A DNA stretch of 64,000 nucleotides from Streptomyces tropicalis. GTDB taxonomy: Bacteria > Actinomycetota > Actinomycetes > Streptomycetales > Streptomycetaceae. Both the position numbers and the translations under genes were made by a program. Location of the stretch: contig NZ_JARJBB010000007.1 in the NCBI RefSeq assembly GCF_029269835.1, positions 248,001 through 312,000 of the forward strand. The letters are read 5' to 3'. The notes beneath the pieces are model-generated. The model saw only the letters and a program-made list of their open reading frames with translations, was not told the origin of the DNA and made no database searches. This document shows, in pieces, positions 54,129-61,704 of this stretch (position 1 is its first letter; each line of letters opens with the position of its first letter).

Positions 54129-55510
54129 GGCGCCGTACGGGCCGGTGGTGGCCCTTCCCGACGTCCGCCCCCGCGCCCACGGCCGCGGCCCGGCGCATCA
54201 TCCGTCTGAACAACGGCTTCCAGCTGCTGTTCAACCTGCTGTGGTGGATGCCGGTCTTCTACGCCTACCAGCGCGACGCGGGGCTCTCCGACGGCGAGAT
54301 CTTCGGCATCCAGAGCATCTACTACGTCGCCTTCTGCCTGTTCGAGATCCCGACCGGTCTCGTCGCCGACCGCATCGGCGCCCGCAACTGCCTGCGCGCC
54401 GGGGCCGTGGTGATGACGGCGGCGAACCTGGCGCCGGTGTTCGCGCCGTCGTACACCGGCTTCCTGCTGCACTTCCTCGCCATCGCGGCGGGCCGCTCAC
54501 TGACGTCCGGTGCGGCGAGTGCCTACCTCTACGACGGGCTGCGCGCCGAGGGCGCGGACGACCACTACCTGCGGGCGGAGGGGACGGCGCGTGCGCTGGG
54601 GCTCGCCGCCAAGGTCGTGTGCTGGCCGCTGGTGGGGCCGCTGATGCTGCTGGCCCGTCCGGCGCCCTACGTGCTGAGCGCGGCGGCCGCCGCCGGCTCG
54701 CTCGGCTGCGCGCTCGCCCTGCCACGGCTCGCCCCGCGGGCCGCGGCCGCCGCGGGCGTGCGCACCGGGCGGCGGCCGCGCGGTGCCTTCCTGCGGGACA
54801 CCGGTGCGGCGCTGCGCAGTCTGCGCGCCTCGCCGTGGCCGGCCCTGCTGATGGTGCAGGGCGTGGCGGTGTTCACGCTCTCGCGCATCTGCCAGGTCAA
54901 CCTCTTCCAGCCCGTGCTGCTGGACCACGGCATCGGGGAGGGCGCCAGCGGCAGTGTGCTGGCGGCCATGACGGTCGCCGAGGCGGTCGCCTCCGCCCGT
55001 CCGCAGTGGCTCGGCCGGCGGCTGCCGCCGGTGGCGTGGGTGTCCCTGCTCAGCATGGCACTCGCCGCGGCGCTGGCCGGCACCACCGTCGGCGGCCCGT
55101 GGGGCGCGGTCGCGCTGCTCTGCGTGTTCGCCGCGATCACCGGTCTCGTGTATCCCGTGCAGCGCAAGCTCATCAACGACGCGATCCCGGCGGACGCGCC
55201 CCGTGCCACCCTGCTCTCCGTGGAGAGCATCGTGGACCGCGGCGTGTGCGCACTGGCCGCGGTCGCGGCGGGCGCGTATCTGGCGGCGGGACGGCTGGAC
55301 GCGCTGCTGTGGCAGAGCGCGGCGGTGACGTGCGTGCTCATGCCGGTCCTGCACGTGCTGCTGCACCGGACCCGCCGGACCGCGGGGGCGGGACGCACCG
55401 GGCGCGGGTCCCGGCCGGCGGCACCCGGCACCGGGCCGCGGCCCGCTCGGGCGCTCCCGGAGGAACCGGTCCCGCTGCCGGTGGACGAGGGCGCGGCACC
55501 GCGGACCTGA
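54125..55510 (+). CDS. MFS exporter of the ATP-grasp/dikinase operon
   Basis: This is a 461-residue, 12-span major facilitator. LFEIPTGLVADRIGARNCLR is motif A, and LNNGFQLLFNLLWWMPVFYA is the first span. GSVLAAMTVAEAVASARPQW lies in the second half. A polar 60-residue tail (GAGRTGRGSRPAAPGTGPRP) follows the last span. Its ATG overlaps the dikinase stop (ATGA), so it is made with the two enzymes. The simplest reading is export of their product, which would also give self-resistance. Confidence 0.88.
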   Translation: MRRRTGRWWPFPTSAPAPTAAARRIIRLNNGFQLLFNLLWWMPVFYAYQRDAGLSDGEIFGIQSIYYVAFCLFEIPTGLVADRIGARNCLRAGAVVMTAANLAPVFAPSYTGFLLHFLAIAAGRSLTSGAASAYLYDGLRAEGADDHYLRAEGTARALGLAAKVVCWPLVGPLMLLARPAPYVLSAAAAAGSLGCALALPRLAPRAAAAAGVRTGRRPRGAFLRDTGAALRSLRASPWPALLMVQGVAVFTLSRICQVNLFQPVLLDHGIGEGASGSVLAAMTVAEAVASARPQWLGRRLPPVAWVSLLSMALAAALAGTTVGGPWGAVALLCVFAAITGLVYPVQRKLINDAIPADAPRATLLSVESIVDRGVCALAAVAAGAYLAAGRLDALLWQSAAVTCVLMPVLHVLLHRTRRTAGAGRTGRGSRPAAPGTGPRPARALPEEPVPLPVDEGAAPRT

Positions 55511-55785
55511 GACGCCGGCACCACGCGGGGCGGGGCCGGCGGACGCGTCTGTCCCATGCGGGCTCCTCCCGCCGGACCCGGCGGTGACCCCACCCCTGCG
55601 CCCGGGCGGCTCGGCGTATGGGGGACCGCGCCGCGTGACCCGCTGTCCGGGCGGAGAGAGCCGGCGGACGTCGGAGGTGCGGCGAGCGTGGGGGCGGCGC
55701 CGTGCGGGCGCAGGGCGTGCGGGCGTGAGAGGGCCGTGCGGCGTCAGGGTCCCGGCGGCCGCGGGCGGCACACGCCCGGGTGGGC

Positions 55786-57240
55786 TCACGGGGCGGTCCG
55801 CTCGCCGGCCACGGGTTCCACCGGAGCAGGACGTCCGGTCCGGCGTCCCGTGGCGGCCAGGATCGCCGGCGCCGCCGCACCCAGGAGCCCGAGGGCGGCC
55901 GCGCCGCGCAGGACCGCGTCGATGGCCCCGGCGTCCGACGCGGCGGTCGCGGCCGAACCGCTCGCGGTCTCCAGGACGGTCGCGGCCAGCGTCACTCCGA
56001 CGGCACCCGCGAGGACCAGCGAGGTCAGGACCACGCCCGAGGCGATCGCGCTCTGCCGGGGCGGGACGTACGACTGCGTCGCCACGTTGGTCAGTGCCCA
56101 GCCCAGGCCCACTCCCACGCCCACCACCACGAACACCAGGCTGTAGAGCCACAGCGCCTTCGCGAAGGTCAGCCCCACGAGCGCCGCCCCGCTGACGAGC
56201 ATGCCCAGCGCCATCAGGACCTCGGCGCGCCACCGCTGGGCCAGCCGTCCGGACCAGTAGCTGGCCCCGCCCGCACCGCACGACAGGGCCAGGAAGACCA
56301 GTCCCGCCTCCAGCGGCGACAGCCCCCGCGCCTGCTGGAGGTACAACGCGGAGAACACCGCGACCAGGCAGTAGACGACGTTGGACAGGGAGCCCGCGGC
56401 GGTGACCACGGCGAAGGGCACGTTGCGCAGCAGCGACAGGTCCATCAAGGGGCTCGCGGCGCGTCGTTCGACGAGGAGGAAGGCGCACAGGAGCACGAGG
56501 CCCCCCGCGATCACGGTGAGGGTCGCGGGGGAGAACCAGCCCCATCCATGGCCCTGGTCCACGCCCAGCATCACGCACACGAGTCCCAGAGCGACGGTGA
56601 GGGCCCCGGGCACGTCGAGGCCGCGGCGGGCCGAGTCGTCGCGGCTCTCGGGGACGTAGCGCAGCATCAGCGCGCCCGCGACCGCGCACAGCGGCACGTT
56701 GAGGAAGAACGCCGCGCGCCAGCTGACGTGCTCGGCGAACGCCCCTCCCACGAAGGGGCCGAGCGCGGTGCCCACCGCACTGAACGCGAGCACGGTGCAG
56801 ACGGCTCTGGCCTGCCGTCTGCCCGCGAAGCCCGCCGCGGCGATGGCCACCGCGAGGGGGAAGATCATCGCCGCTCCGACTCCCTGGACGCCCCGCCCGG
56901 CGACCAGCCACGCGGCGTTCTGGGCGGCCCCGCAGAACACCGAGAGCGCGGCGAACACGGTCAGGCCGACCAGGATCAGCCTGCGCCGCCCGTGCTGGTC
57001 GGCGAGGCGGCCCGCGATGACCATGAGCGCGCCCAGGGACAGCATGTATCCGCTGACCAGCCACTGGAGGTTGGTCGAGGTGGTGCCGAAGTCGCGGGCG
57101 ATGACCGGCAGCATGAGGTTGAGGGCGAACCAGTCCAGCTGGACCAGCAGCATGGAGAGGGAGGCGGCGGCGATGAGGGCCCGCTCGCGCCCGCTGTATC
57201 CCGCCGACCGCTCGGATGCGTCGTCCGTCTGACCACTCAC
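55786..57240 (-). CDS. MFS transporter, DHA2 family
   Basis: This is a 484-residue, 14-span drug:H+ antiporter-like protein. LQWLVSGYMLSLGALMVIAG and RLADQHGRRRLILVGL form motif A. FSAVGTALGPFVGGAFAEHV is the motif-C region. SWRAAFFLNVPLCAVAGALM is typical of DHA2 members. GTG 57240 has a GGGAGG site five bases upstream. It converges with the ATP-grasp operon and appears to be a separate unit. The gap 55511–55785 shows no gene. Confidence 0.92.
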   Translation of the reverse strand: MSGQTDDASERSAGYSGRERALIAAASLSMLLVQLDWFALNLMLPVIARDFGTTSTNLQWLVSGYMLSLGALMVIAGRLADQHGRRRLILVGLTVFAALSVFCGAAQNAAWLVAGRGVQGVGAAMIFPLAVAIAAAGFAGRRQARAVCTVLAFSAVGTALGPFVGGAFAEHVSWRAAFFLNVPLCAVAGALMLRYVPESRDDSARRGLDVPGALTVALGLVCVMLGVDQGHGWGWFSPATLTVIAGGLVLLCAFLLVERRAASPLMDLSLLRNVPFAVVTAAGSLSNVVYCLVAVFSALYLQQARGLSPLEAGLVFLALSCGAGGASYWSGRLAQRWRAEVLMALGMLVSGAALVGLTFAKALWLYSLVFVVVGVGVGLGWALTNVATQSYVPPRQSAIASGVVLTSLVLAGAVGVTLAATVLETASGSAATAASDAGAIDAVLRGAAALGLLGAAAPAILAATGRRTGRPAPVEPVAGERTAP

Positions 57241-57773
57241 GTCGCCTCCCGGCCGTACGACGCCCTCGGCGTCGCTCCGCGCGCTCGCCGCGGTGGGGCG
57301 CGTGCCCGCGGCTCCGCGCCGTGCACGGCATCCGCCGCTGTCGCGCTGTCGTCTCCCCGGCGTACCGCCCCGGCGGTGCGTGCGGGCACGGCCGGGGCGG
57401 CGGTGCGTGCGGGCACGGCCGCGGAGCGGACGGCCGCGGCGGTACCTGCCGCACACGCCTCGGCCTCGCCTCGTACGCCCGGCCCTGCACGGCCGGACGG
57501 GACACTCCCTCGATTCTCGGCCGGGGCCACCGACTCTTCCACCGGAGCGCTGTCGGCGGACGGCCGTCGAGAAGGACCCGGACCGGGGAACGGGCGCGGG
57601 CCGGAAGGCGGGCGCCGAGCGGAGGGGCGGGCCCGCAGGCGGCCCGGGCCGGGGGACGGGCACCGACCGGCAGGCGGGCCCGGGCCGGGAGACGGGCGGC
57701 TGCTGCTATGTTCGCAAGCCCGCGGCCGCGCGACCGGCGACTTGCGCCGCCCGCCCCTGCCGAGGAGCCCCGC
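57241..57773. other. Long GC-rich gap with tandem and dispersed repeats
   Basis: No gene is supported in these 533 bases. A perfect 23-base direct repeat with 27-base period lies at 57372–57421. A second imperfect pair, with core CCCGGGCCGGG followed by GACGGGC, lies near 57640–57661 and 57676–57697. Promoters for the DHA2 gene (minus) and the phosphatase-like gene (plus) must lie here. Confidence 0.5.
57372..57421 (+). repeat. Perfect 23-bp direct repeat, period 27
   Basis: The copies are 57372–57394 and 57399–57421, both starting GGCGGTGCGTGCGGGC and ending ACGGCCG, with a 4-base spacer GGGC. It lies about 130 bases upstream of the DHA2 MFS start. Confidence 0.8.
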
Positions 57774-58367
57774 ATGACCAGCCGCGTCGTCCTCGTCTCG
57801 CCGGCGCTCGGCCCGTCGCAGCGCCGGGCGCGGTTCTACGACGGCGACCCGCTCGACGCCTCCGGAGCGGCGGAAGCCGGGGCGGCGGCCGGTACCGTGC
57901 CGCCCGGCGACCGGGTCCTGGTCTCCCCCGCCCTGCGGTGCGCGCAGACCGCGTCCGCGCTGGGTCTGGACGCGACCGGGTGCGGGGACCTGGCGGGCCT
58001 CGACGTGGGCCGGTGGCGCGGGCGGTCGCTGGACGAGGTCGCGGCGGCCGAACCGGAGTCCGTGGCGGCCTGGCTGGCGGATCCCGGCGCGGTCCCGCAC
58101 GGCGGCGAGTCGGTGCGCGAGATGTGCGCGCGGATCGCGGGATGGCTGGAGTCCACCGCTTCGGGGACGGACGGGCGGACGGTCGCCGTGGTGGAACCGG
58201 AGGTGGTGCGGGCCGTCGTGGTGCACGTGCTGTCGGCGCCCGCGGCCGCGTTCTGGCGGGTGGACGTCCCGCCGCTGACGGCGACCGAGGTGAGCGGCCG
58301 GTCCGGACGCTGGAACCTGCGCGCCGGCCGTCCGCTCGGCGCGCCGGAGCGTACGCCCGGCCCCTGA
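57774..58367 (+). CDS. Degenerate histidine-phosphatase-fold protein
   Basis: This is a 197-residue protein with the phosphoglycerate-mutase/CobC-like fold but without its catalytic residues. The usual Arg-His-Gly motif is replaced in VVLVSPALGPSQRRARFYDG. The later Thr-His-Gly region reads VAVVEPEVVRAVVVHVL, so the second His is Glu. The structural SPALRCAQTASALGLDA and GGESVREMCARIAGWL stretches are kept. It converges with the cobalt genes cbtA/cbtB across a terminator. CobC-type phosphatases belong to cobalamin synthesis, so a non-catalytic role in cobalt/B12 physiology is possible. GAGGAG precedes ATG 57774. Confidence 0.8.
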   Translation: MTSRVVLVSPALGPSQRRARFYDGDPLDASGAAEAGAAAGTVPPGDRVLVSPALRCAQTASALGLDATGCGDLAGLDVGRWRGRSLDEVAAAEPESVAAWLADPGAVPHGGESVREMCARIAGWLESTASGTDGRTVAVVEPEVVRAVVVHVLSAPAAAFWRVDVPPLTATEVSGRSGRWNLRAGRPLGAPERTPGP

Positions 58368-58455
58368 CATGCGTCCCCGCGGTGCGCGACCGGCGGCGCA
58401 CGACGTCCGCGACGGACGGACCGGCGAGGCACGGCCGGGACCGGCCGGGAGGGCA

Positions 58456-58485
58456 GGGGGCCTTCGGACGGATCCGAAGGCCCCC
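58456..58485. terminator. Strong bidirectional terminator hairpin
   Basis: GGGGGCCTTCGGA (58456–58468) pairs perfectly with TCCGAAGGCCCCC (58473–58485) around the loop CGGA. It lies between the convergent phosphatase-like and cbtA genes. Confidence 0.88.
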
Positions 58486-58500
58486 GTGGTGCGGACGGAC

Positions 58501-59253
58501 TCAGTGGACGGCGGATGCCGTGCGTCCGGTTGCGGCCGTCCCCGACCGCGGGGCGAGCAGGCGCTCCGCCAACTCGCCGAAGACGAGCCCGAATCCGGCC
58601 CACAGCACGGCCTGGACGGCCAGGGCGGAAAGCCGGAACCGCCAGAGCAGCGCGGCCGGGAAGTCCTTCGGCACCTCGTCGACGACCGGCAGGAAGGCGT
58701 AGGCCAGGCCGATCACGAGGGCGAAGGCGGCCACCGCCGCGACGGTGGCGTACCAGGTGCCCAGCACGGGTGCGAGCCGCTTGCCGAGGAGCGTGGCGGC
58801 GATCGCGAGGAGCACACCGAGCATCATCATCAGGAAGTACAGCGTGGTGCGCCTGCCGATGGTGCCGGGGTCGCCCACCGAGGGCGGATTGGCCGGGTAC
58901 TTGAGGAACGGCACGACGTACACGGCGAGCAGGGCGCACGCGGACAGCAGCAGCGCGGTCGCACGCGGGCCGAAGCGCCCGACGCGGCCGAGCGCGCAGC
59001 AGTACGCGAGCGCGGCGATCCCGCCGAAGGCGACCCCGTAGACCAGGACGCCGGTGGCGAGGCCCGCGGTGGACTGCAGGGATCGGGAGACGACCTCCAC
59101 CCCGTGCTCGTGGGAGTGGGCCTCCTCGAAGCGGATCGCCCTGTCGATGTCCGGCTCACCGAGGAGGTAGCCGGTGACGAGGGCGAGCAGGCCGGCGGCG
59201 AGACCGGCGAGCATGCCGCGCACGAGGAGGTTTCTGACCGTTGCGGAGTTCAT
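58501..59253 (-). CDS. cbtA: Cobalt transporter subunit CbtA
   Basis: This is a 250-residue membrane protein with about six spans, starting RNLLVRGMLAGLAAGLLAL, and an early His/Glu motif EEAHSHEHG that could bind metal. PFLKYPANPPSVGDPGTIGR and RRTTLYFLMMMLGVLLAIAA are characteristic of CbtA. It follows cbtB by 21 bases, and both lie behind a cobalamin riboswitch, which supports a role in cobalt uptake for B12 synthesis. Transport mechanism and energy source are not settled for the family. Confidence 0.92.
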   Translation of the reverse strand: MNSATVRNLLVRGMLAGLAAGLLALVTGYLLGEPDIDRAIRFEEAHSHEHGVEVVSRSLQSTAGLATGVLVYGVAFGGIAALAYCCALGRVGRFGPRATALLLSACALLAVYVVPFLKYPANPPSVGDPGTIGRRTTLYFLMMMLGVLLAIAATLLGKRLAPVLGTWYATVAAVAAFALVIGLAYAFLPVVDEVPKDFPAALLWRFRLSALAVQAVLWAGFGLVFGELAERLLAPRSGTAATGRTASAVH

Positions 59254-59274
59254 GGGCGTACGGCGTCCCTCGCG

Positions 59275-59496
59275 TCAGTGGCAGGGGAAGCCGAGGAGGT
59301 GGCGTGCGTCGTGCACCCACTCGTGGACGTCCGTGCCGTTGAACACGGAGGTGGCGCCCTGTTCGGCGCCGACGAAGTACAGCAGGACCAGCATGAGGAC
59401 GCCGAAGAAGACCGCCCAGGGCGCGATCGCCCTCAGCGGAAGCTTGGCGGGAACGACGGGGGTGGTGGCTGTCGGCAGGGCGACGGTCTGCGCCAT
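59275..59496 (-). CDS. cbtB: Cobalt transporter subunit CbtB
   Basis: This is a 73-residue single-span protein (APWAVFFGVLMLVLLYFVGA). Its C-terminus HEWVHDARHLLGFPCH holds a histidine-rich set typical of CbtB and likely to bind cobalt. ATG 59496 has a GGAGG site seven bases upstream. It is the first gene of the cbtBA unit, 48 bases downstream of the riboswitch aptamer. Confidence 0.93.
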   Translation of the reverse strand: MAQTVALPTATTPVVPAKLPLRAIAPWAVFFGVLMLVLLYFVGAEQGATSVFNGTDVHEWVHDARHLLGFPCH

Positions 59497-59543
59497 GGCA
59501 GGACCTCCTCTGGGAGTTCGCGTCCCATCTCGGTGGTGCACGT

Positions 59544-59650
59544 GACGACGGCTGCGGGTCTGACTCACGCGGCGCCCCAGCGAGCTGGACCGTCCCGTAC
59601 ACAGTGGCGCGACCGTGCCGGATTTCCACCGGCTTCCGCCTGCCGTCGTC
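59544..59650 (-). promoter_or_regulatory. Cobalamin (B12) riboswitch controlling cbtBA
   Basis: On the minus strand the closing stem GACGACGGC pairs perfectly with GCCGTCGTC (59642–59650 and 59544–59552). Inside are GGAAGCCGGTGGAAATCCGG, the B12-box GCCACTG (59602–59608) and GAGTCAGACCC (59556–59566), in the order of known actinobacterial cobalamin riboswitches. The downstream leader contains GGGACGCGAACTCCC just before the ribosome site, suggesting translational control. High adenosylcobalamin should shut off cobalt uptake. Confidence 0.95.
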
Positions 59651-59894
59651 GATATCGGACCGACAGTACCGTGGGGCGGGGTCCCGGCCAAGACCGGACC
59701 GGCGGCCCGACCGGTGCGACCCGGCGACCCGGCAGGGCGAGCGGAGCGGGGCGACCGGCGCGGGTGACCGACCCGGCGACCCGGCAGTGCGACGGCGCGG
59801 GTGATCGCCGCGGGGAGGGGGGACCGCGGTCCTGACGGATTCGGGCCGGACCCGGCAGGTGTCGTCCCGGGGCCCCGGGGCATCCGTCGCAGTT

Positions 59895-60746
59895 ATGGAG
59901 GCACAGTCACAGTCAATGGCGCTTCGCGGTCGCGGCCAGGCCCGCCGCGTGGCGGACAGCACCGCGGTGAAGGCGGCGGCCCGGGCCGGATTCGCCGCCC
60001 GCGGGCTGATCTACGTGCTGGTGGGCGTGATCGCCCTGCAGATCGCGTTCGGCGAGGGCGGCGGCGGCAAGCAGGCCGACCGCGGCGGTGCCCTCAGCGA
60101 GCTGGCCCAGAAGCCCTTCGGTTCCGTGGTGCTGTGGGCCGTCGGGCTTGCGCTGGCCGGGATGGCGCTGTGGCGCCTGTCCGAGGCGGCGTTCGGGCAG
60201 GCCGGTCCGGACGGCGGCAAGCCGTCGAAGCGGGCGATGGCCGCCGCGCGGTTCGTCTTCTACGTCTTCGTGTCGTACTCGGTGCTGTCCTACGCCGCCG
60301 GCGACAAGGGCAGCGGCAGCGGTTCCACCGACAAGCGGACGGAGGACGTCACCGCCATGGTCCTGAAGTGGCCGGGCGGGCAGTGGATCGTCGGCCTGGC
60401 GGGCGCCGCCGTCGTCGGCGCCGGGCTGTGGATCGCGGCGCGGGCGGTGAAGAAGAAGTTCCGCAAGCACCTGCGCACGGAGGCGATGTCGCAGAAGGCG
60501 CAGCGCTTCACCGACTTCTTCGGCGTGGCGGGCGGATCGGCCCGCGGTGCCCTCTTCGCCGGCGCCGGCGTGTTCGCGATCGTCGCCGCCGTCCACCACC
60601 AGCCGGGTAAGGCCAAGGGCATGGACGACACCCTGCGCTCCTTCGCCGACCTGCCCGCCGGTCCCTGGCTGCTCGCCGTGATCGCGCTCGGTCTGGCCGC
60701 GTTCGGTGTCTTCTCCTGGTGCAACGCCCGCTGGCGCAAGGTCTGA
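59895..60746 (+). CDS. DUF1206 membrane protein
   Basis: This is a 283-residue protein with six membrane spans arranged as three repeats of a two-span unit. Examples are ARGLIYVLVGVIALQIAFGE, AARFVFYVFVSYSVLSYAAG and ARGALFAGAGVFAIVAAVHH. That is the DUF1206 layout; its function is unknown. ATG 59895 is the longest start, and ATG 59916 has a GGAGG at a rather long distance. It is monocistronic with a terminator behind it. Confidence 0.85.
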   Translation: MEAQSQSMALRGRGQARRVADSTAVKAAARAGFAARGLIYVLVGVIALQIAFGEGGGGKQADRGGALSELAQKPFGSVVLWAVGLALAGMALWRLSEAAFGQAGPDGGKPSKRAMAAARFVFYVFVSYSVLSYAAGDKGSGSGSTDKRTEDVTAMVLKWPGGQWIVGLAGAAVVGAGLWIAARAVKKKFRKHLRTEAMSQKAQRFTDFFGVAGGSARGALFAGAGVFAIVAAVHHQPGKAKGMDDTLRSFADLPAGPWLLAVIALGLAAFGVFSWCNARWRKV

Positions 60747-60762
60747 TCAGGCGTGTGGCGCT

Positions 60763-60803
60763 GCGAGCCCCGGACCCGGCCGCGCACCACCGGGCCGGGG
60801 CTC
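60763..60803 (+). terminator. Terminator hairpin after the DUF1206 gene
   Basis: CGAGCCCCGG (60763–60772) pairs perfectly with CCGGGGCTCG (60794–60803); the 21-base loop can fold further (CCCGG/CCGGG). Confidence 0.75.
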
Positions 60804-60893
60804 GCGCCCGCCGCACACGGGCCGTGCGGGCGGTGAAATGACGTACGGGGACGGGGAGTCGGCGGTGCTGAACTCTTGACGGGGGTGTGGCCA

Positions 60894-60934
60894 CGTTGGT
60901 TCAGTGGATGAGCCACTGAACCACTGAGCCAACG
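60894..60934 (+). promoter_or_regulatory. Three-half-site GntR operator overlapping the promoter
   Basis: GGTTCAGTGG (60898–60907) and CCACTGAACC (60913–60922) form a perfect inverted repeat. The same left arm, extended to CGTTGGTTCAGTGG (60894–60907), also pairs with CCACTGAGCCAACG (60921–60934) with one mismatch. A -35-like TTGACG lies at 60876–60881, so the element covers the -10 position. The GntR protein encoded 72 bases further on is the likely ligand-controlled binder. Confidence 0.75.
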
Positions 60935-61005
60935 ACCGGCCGGGCGACGGAACCGGTGCGCCGCGGGGTGCGGCTCGGGGTGTCCGCCGTTCCCTGGAGG
61001 GTGAG

Positions 61006-61704
61006 TTGGAAGCGCTGCCACGTGCATCGGTCGTCGACGTCCTGGAGGACCGGCTGCGGGAGGAGATCCTGGCCGGCCGGCATCCCGCGGGCAGTCTGCT
61101 GCCGCCCGAGCGGCAGCTCGCCCAGGGGTACGGGGTCACCCGGACCACTCTGAAGCACGCCTTCGGCCGCCTGGTGCAGGCCGGTCTGCTGGAGACCCGG
61201 CACGGCATCGGCACCCGGGTCCGGGACTACGAGCGGCTCGGCGGGGCGGACCTGCTGCCCATGCTCGTACGGCACGACGCACGCTGGCTCGGGGAGATCT
61301 TCGACGTGCGGTGCGGCGTCGGGGCGTTGATCGCCGGCACCGCGGCCTCCCGCGCCTCGGACACGGCACGCACCACTCTGAGGGCCCTGGTGGAGTGCGT
61401 GCGCACGGCGGACGGGCCGGACGCCGTGCAGCTCGCCGACGCCGAGGTGCACCGCGCACTGGCCCGCGCCACCGGGAACCGGGTCTACGTGCTGCTGACG
61501 AACACCCTCTTCAACGCCTACCTTCCGCTGCGCCGCCATCTGGCGGGCCCCTTCCAGGACGCGGAGGAGGCGTACACGCGGCTCGCCCCCGTCGTCGCCG
61601 CGGTCGAGGCGGGTGATCCGGCGGCCGCCCGGGAGGCCGCGGAGGCGTACCTGAGGACGACCGAACACATCATGCGGGCGGGCCTGAAGGGTGCCGCGCG
61701 GTGA
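61006..61704 (+). CDS. FadR/GntR-family transcriptional regulator
   Basis: This is a 232-residue regulator. The N-terminal winged helix (residues 8–72) includes LREEILAGRHPAGSLLPPER and GYGVTRTTLKHAFGRLVQAG. The C-terminal helical FCD-like ligand domain (about 90–225) has DAEVHRALARATGNRVYVLL and AVEAGDPAAAREAAEAYLRT. Such proteins sense acyl-CoA or small acids. A TTG start is used, with GGAGGGTGAG directly upstream. The stop overlaps the next start (GTGA), so it heads the operon and probably autoregulates. Confidence 0.9.
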   Translation: MEALPRASVVDVLEDRLREEILAGRHPAGSLLPPERQLAQGYGVTRTTLKHAFGRLVQAGLLETRHGIGTRVRDYERLGGADLLPMLVRHDARWLGEIFDVRCGVGALIAGTAASRASDTARTTLRALVECVRTADGPDAVQLADAEVHRALARATGNRVYVLLTNTLFNAYLPLRRHLAGPFQDAEEAYTRLAPVVAAVEAGDPAAAREAAEAYLRTTEHIMRAGLKGAAR

